64,000 nucleotides of DNA from Streblospio benedicti (lineage: Eukaryota; Annelida; Polychaeta; Spionida; Spionidae): the NCBI GenBank assembly GCA_019095985.1, contig CM032669.1, positions 7,107,512 to 7,171,511 of the forward strand. Direction: 5' to 3'. The notes under the pieces were generated by a model. The model did no database searches. It was not told the origin of the DNA and worked only from the letters and a program-made list of their open reading frames with translations. Of the stretch, positions 33,601 through 39,360 are shown piece after piece (within the stretch, counting starts at the first letter, position 1; every line of letters starts with the position of its first letter). A program made the translations under genes and the position numbers.

Positions 33601-36508
33601 TTGGTTGCTGCTACAACTTACATACTGTCTGGTCATAGTGACATAACATATATAGAGCTACACTTAAATGCACAAGCTAATAGTAGGAAACTGCAAGACA
33701 CCTTATGTAAGGTTTGTTGACATAGGCAAATCCAGTGGGGGCGCAGGGGCAGCCCCCTTTCCCACCAAAATATTTCATTTTCATAGGATTTTTTTCATGA
33801 AATCCCTTGAGTGCCCCCTTTTCCCTTAAGTGTACCCCCTTTCAAAAACCTGGATCTGCCATTGGTTGGACAATGGTACCTAGATCTATATAATCTATAT
33901 AATCTATGCTTTCCCTCCCATCATCCCATTTTCTAATTGTCATATATGATATCATATATATTTTTTTTATTTATTTTGCAGGAAAAACCTGCTGAATATT
34001 GAAGTATTTTTGGATGAAATTAAATATTTAAACACACGTGAAAATGCAGCATATCCGGTATGTAATCATGTATTTGGTGCATGCATTTAGATCATTTGAA
34101 ATATTTAGTTGAAAATGTTTCATTAATTGTTTTCTTCTTTTAAAAGTTTCCATTCATCGATTCATATAAATATGATTGATTCCTAAATATTGTGATTTTA
34201 TATTTTCAGTTTGTTCGACTATTAAGTGATGTTGGTGGAATGTTAGGTGTCTTTATTGGTATTTCTGCTATAAGCATTGCAGAATTATTTGAGATTGCCA
34301 TTGTTGCAATGGTCCACTGTTACAGATATCTAAAAGCAAAACCAGTGCAGCCAGGTAGGTATTGACATATATGTGAAATATAAAATTTAAAAACATTTTA
34401 CACTACTGTATCCTTGTATCCTGAGATTCACCATGAAGATGTGTGTACTAATGTGCTGACAGCAAGTTCATGGAATGACATTTTCCATTCAGTCTTTATG
34501 ACAGGGTAGGGTAGAAGGATTTTAGGGCGGGCCATCACCATGAACTTTTGTCACAATGTTTGCAGGGGGGCTATCAATTTTTTCACACACTTTTGAGGGG
34601 GGCCTATCAATTTTTCACAGAAAATTTGCCCATATATTTTTAGAGATTCTGTACTAAAATTTGCTGTTTTTATATTATGGATATCCATTAAATAGGATTT
34701 AGATTAACTGTCAATGATTGTGTTAACTGTTAGGAGGGTCATCAACTTTTATCACATGAAATTGTGGGGTGTTACCAAGTTTTTCACAGAGATTTGATGG
34801 GGGCTATTAATTTTTTCAAAGCATAGTTGGAAAATCCTCCTACCCCACCCTGTCATAAATACTGAATTGTCCCTAACTAAAAAAAAGATACTAAATATCA
34901 AAATAGAAATTAAAGGAATGGTACACTATTTTTGCCGTATCTACATTGTAATTTTTATCATTCTAATTGTTTTACCTAATAATGAACTTTTACATGAAAT
35001 GGCATTTTATTCAGTCTCTTTGAAAGACAGTAAGACATTTTGACCATTCCTAAATTGGGCATTAGGTCCCATGATTAAAACAGCAAAGTTTGTTCATAAT
35101 TCTTTATTTGCATGCGCATTACTGTATCACTTGGTTGACCATCCCACGTTTATGCACATTAAAACATTGTTAATACACTTAGTTCTTCATATCAACAGCT
35201 ATCACAATTTCACAATATATATATCTTAATATTTCGACAACAATATCTGTTTGTCTTCCTCAAGAGTGTGGAGTCATAATGCAAACACTATGACTCCATG
35301 ATTGCAAGTGTGTAGTGCAATTAACACAGCTAATGAACTTGCTCAACAATAAAACATTGTTGTTCTAATCATGTGATCTAACCCTTGACCTAACCCCAAT
35401 TTAGGTTTGTTTAAAAGGTCTGCCTCTCTGAAACTGAAAAAATGCCATTTTCATTTAGGTGTTCATTATTATGTAAACCAATCAGAATGATAAAAATTAC
35501 GGTGCAGATGCATCAAAACATAGCATACTGCCATGTTCTAGTTATGAGAGAAAATTTTATTCCATGAACTTGCTGTCACAGCACATTACCACTGAACTGC
35601 ATAACATAGTGTATGTCAACATTGTAGCAAACATATACTGGGTAGGATTATAACAAATCAAATAAGCAAGTTTGCTAAGTTTAGTATTTGAGCTTCAGCA
35701 GTTCCTCTTATATTGATAAAATCCAAACATCTTTATTTGGTTCAATGTTGCTGCTCTATTTCTAATTTTTAATTTGTTGTTTCCAGTGATAACCATTCCT
35801 GATAGATTTTACAAAAAAAAAATACGCAAGTGTTCATCGATTAAAACACACGAGATTTCTATCCTAAAACATATCATTTTTGCTGTAGGTGTTAGCCTAA
35901 GTAAGTAGGGTAATCAATAGGCTATCATGTTAAAGAAATAATCTTTAGGCCATTTGCCCATAGTGTTTATGTGAACAAGAAAACAGTGATCATGTCAATT
36001 CTATTTATATTTAGAAACTGATTCTTCCACTTCTGAAGAAGAACCACAATGTAGCACAAGTGGTACCAGTCACCAACAGGAATCCAAGCCAGCCATAGAT
36101 AATGAAACTGGAGAACTCAATGAAAGCAAAACATCCAAAGATTTACACTTAGAAGAGATAGGTGAAACACCTGATGACAATATCACGGAATCTGAAAATT
36201 CTCAGGACTCACATAGAGACCCAATAAGGCCAATGACGGCTGAAGTGTGCGCAGAGCCGACTGAGGCAGTGTTTGAAAGGGACGAAAATGACTTGGTGTC
36301 CGTTGAAATGGCGGCATATTCAAAACGGCCTCCTCCAAAGAAATTTCGGTTGAAATATGTGAAAATTCTAGGTAGCAGTACCACAGCCATGTGCATCAGT
36401 CATAGTTTGTCCCGCAACCCACCTTTTCTCCATAAGTATCAATATAAACCACTTTTCATAAAGCCCCGTACACACCACTATGACTACATGCGACAATATA
36501 CACCGTGA
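21487..36508 (+). CDS. Lectin-mucin degenerin/ASIC-type sodium channel (18-exon model)
   Basis: Eighteen exons with matching phases give 873 codons plus TGA: 21487-21661, 22048-22198, 22526-22595, 23634-24130, 24470-24646, 25442-25494, 29979-30082, 30320-30361, 30695-30816, 31481-31573, 31883-31985, 32272-32347, 32546-32603, 32973-33046, 33982-34057, 34210-34354, 35787-35900, 36015-36508. Domain order: C-type-lectin-like domain (about residues 1-132), Ser/Thr-rich stalk (133-297), ENaC/ASIC finger-palm ectodomain (298-665), TM2 with GIS filter (about 666-700), cytoplasmic tail to 873. ENaC/ASIC/degenerin channels are trimeric, amiloride-sensitive cation channels of the plasma membrane; ligand here unknown. 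The N-terminus with TM1 is missing from the model; the candidate exon at 15,182 supplies the post-TM1 strand in the right phase. That places the lectin and stalk inside the ectodomain. Exons are AT-rich except the first two. Confidence 0.9.
21857..21922. repeat. (GTGC/GTGT)n microsatellite in intron
   Basis: Mixed gtgcgtgcgtgc / gtgtgtgc array just downstream of the first lectin exon. Confidence 0.85.
22048..22198 (+). CDS. Channel exon: C-type-lectin-like domain, core
   Basis: Acceptor tccatag, donor caaaat|gtaagt. It reads WSALTSEEGVWMGLQ, then PDWMWRSGG and YNYWNPEGTKSYAYL, matching the W-I/M-G-L and W.W..G...Y..W landmarks of the lectin fold. The calcium-dependent sugar motifs EPN or QPD are absent (WNPEG instead), so classical mannose or galactose binding is not predicted. 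Confidence 0.88.
22526..22595 (+). CDS. Channel exon: lectin-like domain, C-terminal strand
   Basis: Acceptor ttgaag, donor ccctg|gtaggt. It reads GEISWRSDRQNTAYPYICA, equivalent to the last strand with its YICE-type cysteine. The WND calcium motif is replaced by WRSD. Confidence 0.82.
22596..23100. other. Intron, nothing recognised
   Basis: AT-rich intron sequence between the last lectin exon and the foldback element; no exon-like open frame or shared repeat seen. Confidence 0.5.
23101..23383. repeat. Foldback element with tRNA-Thr-like core
   Basis: Two arms of about 104 bp (23,101-23,204 and 23,280-23,383) are inverted copies with only three or four mismatches. The centre is tRNA-like: acceptor stem gcctggg/cccaggc (7 of 7), A-box-like 'tagttggtatagcgc', an anticodon-type stem-loop ctggc-tttgttg-gctag (anticodon position TGT, Thr), about 25 extra bases, and a T arm cgggg-ttcgat-ccccg containing the B box ggttcgatccc. 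The acceptor stem runs straight into the arms, so the whole element can fold as one rod of more than 100 bp capped by a tRNA-like head. It lies in the intron between the lectin and mucin exons. Confidence 0.85.
23634..24130 (+). CDS. Channel exon: Ser/Thr-rich mucin-like stalk
   Basis: Acceptor ttttgcag, donor gaactg|gtaata. It encodes about 165 residues very rich in Ser, Thr, Ala, Pro and acidic residues. At its core is an eight-residue repeat of the form SASPDMTS (23,715-23,885; 24 bp at DNA level, about seven units). No cysteine or hydrophobic core is seen. It is expected to be an extended, O-glycosylated spacer between the lectin-like domain and the channel ectodomain. The long minus-strand frame opposite is a compositional shadow. 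Confidence 0.85.
24240..24440. repeat. Phrase-repeat element in intron
   Basis: Repeats of 'cccacatccctctttttttg'-like phrases, the same family as 398-592 (shared 'cccacttccttgaaatccca'). Confidence 0.6.
24470..24646 (+). CDS. Channel exon: pre-finger ectodomain
   Basis: Acceptor acttgcag, donor caccag|gtattt, phase 0 at both ends. It reads WFHVNSSQIPNDKSVEAIL, then NALAEIDTETRIQMGHQ, resembling the helix before the CTF-N-R-C motif in FMRFamide-gated and related degenerin channels (L..l..e.R..mGHq..D). Confidence 0.85.
24839..25133. mobile_element. MITE with G-rich inverted ends
   Basis: The left end ggcatcgaccatttgatctc followed by a G run is the inverse of the right end (C run, then tgagatcaaatagtcgatgcc). 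The AT-rich body repeats short 'aattattttttc' phrases. Intronic. Confidence 0.75.
25442..25494 (+). CDS. Channel exon: CTFNARTC motif
   Basis: Acceptor gttttcag, donor ctcatct|gtaagt. It reads AIDLIYGCTFNARTCSH, a family hallmark (the first conserved cysteine pair of the ENaC/ASIC finger region). The following intron is interrupted by the 4.3 kb transposon. Confidence 0.93.
26340..26772 (+). pseudogene. Transposon ORF, N-terminal leader
   Basis: ATG at 26,340 opens an acidic leader (MEPQSKKQELEDDEDIYF). The frame then slips near 26,430 and again near 26,510. Readable pieces include KNVPTIEVKDIESVKKQYD, PAFSFLQRAFSEDDC and, leading into the next block, KDLHCVVCCTGVHKVQSF. The CVVC pair looks like a half zinc site common at the start of this family. 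Confidence 0.55.
26773..27602 (+). CDS. Transposon ORF, N-terminal block
   Basis: Open frame with HKVQSFNRHGELETLS, RLAHAYDCIAGDILYHSLC and VDLCEIHNAQVPHYFRVRRK. The D...YH..C pattern is typical of the N-terminal part of this multidomain family. Near 27,560 the homologous reading moves to the overlapping frame, so one frameshift is present. Function of the block unknown. Confidence 0.7.
27560..28057 (+). CDS. Transposon ORF, middle block
   Basis: It reads MHCLTRKKAAVDLISKSC, PTNLVPGRPIRHGIDNIDT and AGFHGTQTVGYHPGP, then FQHFSDAFCKLVYGL and IDILADRYEALTTKEQTR. These match, in order, the L-T-R-S-K, DNIDi...GTFHATQMV and DRY...S.K..TR landmarks I know for the family. The central part usually found between the last two (with an NYARW motif) seems to be missing, suggesting an internal deletion near 27,880. 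A TGA at 28,055-28,057 interrupts the frame, which continues open past it. Confidence 0.7.
   Translation: MEKYTTKKYAVPMTMHCLTRKKAAVDLISKSCPAMPYHKVLDADNATSQNAMQNMGPRTGAIIPTNLVPGRPIRHGIDNIDTDKEFAITGYSAGFHGTQTVGYHPGPPDDMMFLVNKTQITDQMKTFQHFSDAFCKLVYGLPSERIDILADRYEALTTKEQTRVA
28058..28666 (+). CDS. Transposon ORF, PIN/FEN-like nuclease block
   Basis: Same frame as the preceding block. A Lys-rich stretch (AKKKKATKTSRK) is followed by LSCDHEEADTRVVLHA (near 28,325-28,375), YCNDTDILISAL (near 28,410-28,445) and AISGSDQTSFQYG (near 28,590-28,625). The spacing of HEEAD, a D-T-D and a G-S/C-D segment resembles the acidic active site of PIN/FEN/XPG-type nucleases; this is pattern inference. The block ends at a splice donor (catcat|gtaagg). 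Confidence 0.72.
28667..28751 (+). other. Spliceosomal-type intron inside the transposon gene
   Basis: 85 bp, GTAAGG at the start and TTTCAG at the end, AT-rich with a TTA repeat. Removing it joins TYLTHH to ALLDINPMRPTGE in frame. Confidence 0.7.
28752..29229 (+). CDS. Transposon ORF, C-terminal CXC-like block
   Basis: It reads ALLDINPMRPTGEDFKKG, MARQYGSTKNTLNEVR and ESPPTSNAAGFHLNRSFCQA (the family's 'LPPTSDAL...H..RA..Q' segment), then SPVEWGF. After one frameshift near 29,030 it continues LVPIMMSTDPMPKMI and the Cys-rich end CNCQGFCNSKHCKFF...LHCTHLCHKK...RC, similar to a tesmin/TSO1-type CXC domain. Stop at 29,227-29,229. Confidence 0.7.
29979..30082 (+). CDS. Channel exon: YGNCYTFNS motif
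   Basis: Acceptor tgctgtag, donor cattatg|gtgggt. It reads NFTTESNPVYGNCYTFNS and MFTAHAGPHYG, the segment after the CTF-N-R-C motif in degenerin channels. NFT and NST are possible N-glycosylation sites. Confidence 0.93.
30320..30361 (+). CDS. Channel exon: GLRLTIYIEQSEYLG
   Basis: 42-nt exon, acceptor atttcag, donor ttag|gtaatt. Highly conserved palm-domain strand of the ENaC/ASIC family (G L.L.l.ie..eY). Confidence 0.92.
30695..30816 (+). CDS. Channel exon: palm/knuckle region
   Basis: Acceptor catttcag, donor ggatta|gtaagt. It reads TLAESAGVKIGINNKIEQSF, then PEINGLTVGAGNKIAIKVGL, matching the AGv.v.ihd....P...g..v.pG....I.i segment of the family. Confidence 0.9.
31481..31573 (+). CDS. 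Channel exon: thumb entry
   Basis: Acceptor ttgtttcag, donor acacag|gtatat. It reads ENLVREPFWPINKCAESTS and YNTSYTTQ. The cysteine is expected to start the disulfide ladder of the thumb; NTS is a possible glycosylation site. Confidence 0.85.
31668..31808. mobile_element. Short MITE, near-perfect hairpin
   Basis: The left arm atgatagttttgtattagtg plus 'ttcttttaggctgtgtaata' is inverted at the right (tattacacagcctaaa...caaaactatcat), about 50 bp per arm with few mismatches and an AT-rich 40 bp loop. Intronic. Confidence 0.85.
31883..31985 (+). CDS. Channel exon: thumb cysteines
   Basis: Acceptor atctgcag, donor gaaag|gtgggt. It reads ACHLSCFQRHMVEKCHCAD and VLCQTK, matching C...C......C.C.....P......C of the ENaC/ASIC thumb. 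Confidence 0.92.
32272..32347 (+). CDS. Channel exon: CDCITPC
   Basis: Acceptor atattcag, donor tgcaa|gtatgt. It reads DKVCSDDVHAQFSHQTLYCD, then CITPC, the C.C..PC motif of the family. Confidence 0.92.
32546..32603 (+). CDS. Channel exon: Y..S.S.WPS
   Basis: Acceptor caatag, donor tttgaa|gtaagt. It reads ETIYHVSKTYSSWPSEEFE, matching the C.E..Y..s.S.s.WPs signature that follows C.C..PC. Confidence 0.92.
32973..33046 (+). CDS. Channel exon: thumb-to-palm linker
   Basis: Acceptor tttctag, donor atcaa|gtaagg. It reads SSLFDEIQHRNPQMATTIMH, then SGGIK. Variable linker before the last ectodomain strand. Confidence 0.85.
33235..33335 (-). mobile_element. tRNA-like SINE head fragment
   Basis: On the minus strand 'gtcgtgagttcgagtcccgc' is a good pol III B box, followed by 'cagggcca'. 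The upstream part is too diverged to assign an A box safely. It differs from the 2,471/11,461/54,761 SINE family. Confidence 0.45.
33721..33864. mobile_element. MITE, CATAGGCA...GATCTGCC family, copy 2
   Basis: Same family as 836-990, with the body phrase 'tttttcatgaaatcccttga' and the end 'aacctggatctgcc'. Intronic. Confidence 0.65.
33982..34057 (+). CDS. Channel exon: last ectodomain strand
   Basis: Acceptor tttgcag, donor tatccg|gtatgt. It reads NLLNIEVFLDEIKYLNTREN, then AAYP, matching l..l.vyf..l.....e..aY before TM2. Confidence 0.92.
34210..34354 (+). CDS. Channel exon: TM2 and selectivity filter
   Basis: Acceptor attttcag, donor ccag|gtaggt. It reads FVRLLSDVGGMLGVFIGIS, then AISIAELFEIAIVAMVHC. 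LLSDvGG..GlFiG.S...i.E..e is the canonical TM2 signature; the G-I-S tripeptide is the selectivity filter (GAS or G.S in the family). It ends in a basic cytoplasmic start (YRYLKAK). Confidence 0.95.
34495..34859. mobile_element. Phrase-repeat MITE with ~28 bp inverted ends
   Basis: The left end tttatgacagggtagggtag and the right end ctaccccaccctgtcataaa are inverted repeats. The body repeats 'ggggggcctatcaatttttc'-like phrases at least four times. Intronic. Confidence 0.8.
34910..35060 (-). repeat. Dispersed repeat, copy B (inverted)
   Basis: The reverse complement shares 'gactgaataaaatgccattt', 'agaatgataaaaattacaat' and 'gtagatacggcaaaaatag' with the copies at 20,530 and 35,395. Together with 35,395-35,600 it forms an inverted pair in one intron. 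Confidence 0.6.
35395..35600 (+). repeat. Dispersed repeat, copy C
   Basis: Same family as 20,530-20,765; shared 'gaaactgaaaaaatgccatt', 'tatgtaaaccaatcagaatg' and 'ttccatgaacttgctgtcac'. Confidence 0.65.
35787..35900 (+). CDS. Channel exon: proximal cytoplasmic tail
   Basis: Acceptor tttccag, donor gcctaa|gtaagt. It reads VITIPDRFYKKKIRKCSSIK, then THEISILKHIIFAVGVSL. A basic juxtamembrane segment is followed by a hydrophobic patch. Phases match both neighbours; no homology recognised, so support comes from splice sites and frame only. Confidence 0.65.
36015..36508 (+). CDS. Channel terminal exon: cytoplasmic tail and stop
   Basis: Acceptor atatttag. Open for 164 codons: an acidic, Ser/Thr/Glu-rich half (TDSSTSEEEPQCSTSG onward), then a basic Pro-containing half (AAYSKRPPPKKFRLKYVKIL) ending YDYMRQYTP and TGA at 36,506-36,508. 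Much longer than a typical ASIC tail. No motif recognised beyond possible phospho-sites and a PPPKK stretch. Confidence 0.75.
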
Positions 36509-36690
36509 CAGTCGTAGTGCGTCGTATAAAAAAATTGTAAAAGTTTCTAGTTACGAACGGGGCTTGTCCACACCACCACAACGATTAATCGTAAGCCCGC
36601 TGGCATGTGTTTCATAAACTAAACCCACAAATTACAAAAGATGCAAGATTGATATAGCTTTTAATATTGATTAGACCACAAGCATTTAGC

Positions 36691-36696
36691 AATAAA
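36691..36696 (+). promoter_or_regulatory. Candidate poly(A) signal of the channel gene
   Basis: AATAAA about 185 bases after the channel stop codon, the first on this strand that I noticed. Confidence 0.45.
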
Positions 36697-37162
36697 TATA
36701 ATACCAGAGTTACGTTAACATGCAACTTCATGATGTAAAAAAGGCTACGATGGTCCGTTGCTTTGCAATGCAACTACTGCTAACCTACATACGATAACCC
36801 CCGACTACAACTGAGCATGCACAGTTGTCACGACGGCCCCCGATGCGATGGATATTGATCAAATTGCAGTCATAGTAGCATCCACCCCACCACAATTTTG
36901 CCCGAATAGATGTCGCGTTGTATACCGATGCATGCAGTGTGGATGTTAACCCCAACCTACCCCCCCACACACAATGAAAAAAAAAATGAGAAACAGAAAA
37001 GAAAAAACAACAAAACAAATAAAAAACAAATACAATTTTTCAAACATAGCAAAACAGGAATGCTCATGATGCTAAAAAATTATTTTTGTATTCTCATACT
37101 TGTTAAAATGAACATTTATATAATTTTAGGGCTAATGTTTGCATTTATATTAGCATTTAGAC
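36697..37162. other. Intergenic, no recognised gene
   Basis: AT-rich 3' flank of the channel gene with an A-rich stretch at 36,976-37,040. No gene seen. Confidence 0.4.
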
Positions 37163-37373
37163 TACTGTAAAACTAGAATGTTTTGTAACTATTAAATTTT
37201 GAAATTTTTACCTATAAATTATTTTGTGACTATTTAATTTTGCGATTTTGTTCCATCCTGGACCTACTTTATATAGGCTATTAATGTTTGCTGACTATTT
37301 AAGTTTGTGTTTTTGTACCTACCCACAAAATTTGCAAATTAAATCGAGCACAAACATTTCTAGTTTTACAGTA
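37163..37373. mobile_element. MITE with TACTGTAAAACTAGAA ends, copy 1
   Basis: It starts tactgtaaaactagaatg and ends catttctagttttacagta, inverted ends of about 20 bp. The body includes 'tttaattttgcgattttgtt'. Copy 2 lies 500 bp downstream in the opposite orientation. Confidence 0.85.
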
Positions 37374-37876
37374 TTTGTGAAATGTAATTTTACGTATGGA
37401 TTCCTTAGAAAATACTTTTACTTAATTTCAATTTACTTAGCGGTAATCATAATCATGGTTGATAAATTTTTGTTTTGGACTCTTTAATTCATATGGTGCC
37501 AGTATTCAACATTTGGGGGCAATTGCAGAAACATATTCAATGGTCATCAAAGTTTTGCTTGATGACAGTTGTTTCTCGTCATCGAATTTTTCATTTTCTC
37601 TGTATTGCATAAACGTGTGTTAACGTGGAAGAAATGCGAAATTCAGTACCCATCATGAAGAGACAGTTCACAATTTACACTTAAGATTTAACGATCACAT
37701 TTTTGCTATATGACCCCCCTCTATATTTGTGCCAAACTTAAAATTAGGCTGAGTGTTCTTCCCAGTCAATAAATGTATCTCTGAAAAATTCTAAACTTTT
37801 ACATGCAAAATTTTTTTTAATCCATTGGAAGTCATTTTCATGTATCAATATATCTTAGAAGTGGTTTATCATTGAA

Positions 37877-38087
37877 TACTGTAAAACTAGAAATGTTTGC
37901 AGACGATTTAATTTGTGTATTTCGTGGGTAGGTGCAAAAACGCAAACTTAAATTGTCAGCAAACATTAATGGCCTATGTAAAGTAGGTCCAGGATGAACC
38001 AAAATTGCAAAATTAAATAGTCACAAAATAATTTATAGATGGTAATCGCAAAATTTAGCAACCACAAAATATTCTAGTTTTACAGTA
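37877..38087. mobile_element. MITE with TACTGTAAAACTAGAA ends, copy 2 (inverted)
   Basis: It starts tactgtaaaactagaaatg and ends ctagttttacagta. Its body is the reverse complement of copy 1, e.g. 'gtaaagtaggtccaggatga' against 'ggacctactttatat'. Confidence 0.85.
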
Positions 38088-38823
38088 ATCTTCAGTAATG
38101 AGTCTGTCCGTGAAGCATATTGCAAATAACAGCCATTTACGTAACCCCCACCCCCTTAGGACATGTAAATTTGGAGATAAAGTACTTATAGACAATGTAT
38201 TGCACCTATAAGGTGGCTTGCACCATTGGCACATTGGATATATACATAGACCCTTGTTTTAATTTCAAACATAAAAATATTGACAAAACTAATGAAATAA
38301 CCCTTAATATCAATTCTTCTCAACATATCACCATATTTGTGTACCAAATAAGTTCAAAATATTAGAAATAATTACAGAAAAACTGTGAACATCAAAGAAA
38401 TTCAAGTGTGATGACAAGGATACTTGAGATATATATATATGTATATATGTATACAAGGATACTCGAGATATATATATGTATATGAGACATAAAAATTACG
38501 ATGTTCTAATACTCTTGAATGGAGGATACTAGTGGGTTCTGGTTTGGACATAATCAAATAATTTCCGTTCACAGAACCATAGTTAAATGTGTCCAACATG
38601 CAGTCATCATTGCACAAATATGAAACACATATCAATGTGTAGCAGAATCTCTTCTGCACACGCACATATATTTTTAATCTTAAGTATCATGTTTAGAAGA
38701 AAAGTTATAGAGCAGTTTTTTCATACACTTGAACTTTAAAAGTTAAGATTGAATTTTTCCTATATAAAATTCATATCTTTTGATGGAGTGAACAAGAAAA
38801 CATTCAATGGTTTTGATCACTAT
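38088..38823. other. Intergenic, no recognised gene
   Basis: AT-rich; a duplicated 'caaggatac(t)tgagatatatatat' microsatellite block occurs at 38,416-38,485. No gene seen. Confidence 0.4.
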
Positions 38824-38923
38824 NNNNNNNNNNNNNNNNNNNNNNNNNNNNNNNNNNNNNNNNNNNNNNNNNNNNNNNNNNNNNNNNNNNNNNNNNNNNN
38901 NNNNNNNNNNNNNNNNNNNNNNN
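38824..38923. other. Assembly gap (100 N)
   Basis: Exactly 100 N, the usual placeholder for a gap of unknown size, followed by A-rich homopolymer sequence to about 39,050. Confidence 0.98.
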
Positions 38924-38986
<63 letters not shown>

Positions 38987-39050
38987 AAAAATTAATTAGT
39001 AAAAAAAAAATTTGAAAAATTAAAAAAAAAAAAAAAAAAAAAAAAGAAAA
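38924..39050. repeat. A-rich low-complexity tract at gap edge
   Basis: Long A runs broken by 'tttgaaaaattaattagt'; likely low-quality gap-edge sequence. Open frames across it are artefacts. Confidence 0.85.
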
Positions 39051-39360
39051 AGACAACAGCCAAGCGAAAGAGATCAACAGATAGACCTCACGCCACCACT
39101 GTATATGCGACCAGTCGGTTTTTCCTGAATCGACAAAAAGAAATGAACCAGCAATAACGGCCTATTATCCCCCCATTTTACTTCCTGGCCATATAAGGGT
39201 GTGGAAATGGGAACCGAAACCAGTACCCTTATCCAATAATATATCATAGGCATAAGATAAGTTGAAATGAGCATATTTTTTGGGGTGAAACCGTTAAAAT
39301 TTAAGATATATGCTAATGAGCTAATTTGCATATCCCTGACTTGAAACACAACACTCATGC

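Larger units (their letters stand above)
33047..33981. other. Intron holding a SINE fragment and a MITE
   Basis: This 935-bp intron carries the decayed tRNA-like repeat at 33,235-33,335 and the MITE at 33,721-33,864. The open frames at 33,238-33,459 and 33,517-33,720 overlap those repeats or show no domain. Confidence 0.5.

Noticed and set aside
38749-39077. Open frames across the N gap and A/T homopolymers
   Set aside because: They run through undetermined bases and poly-A/poly-T.
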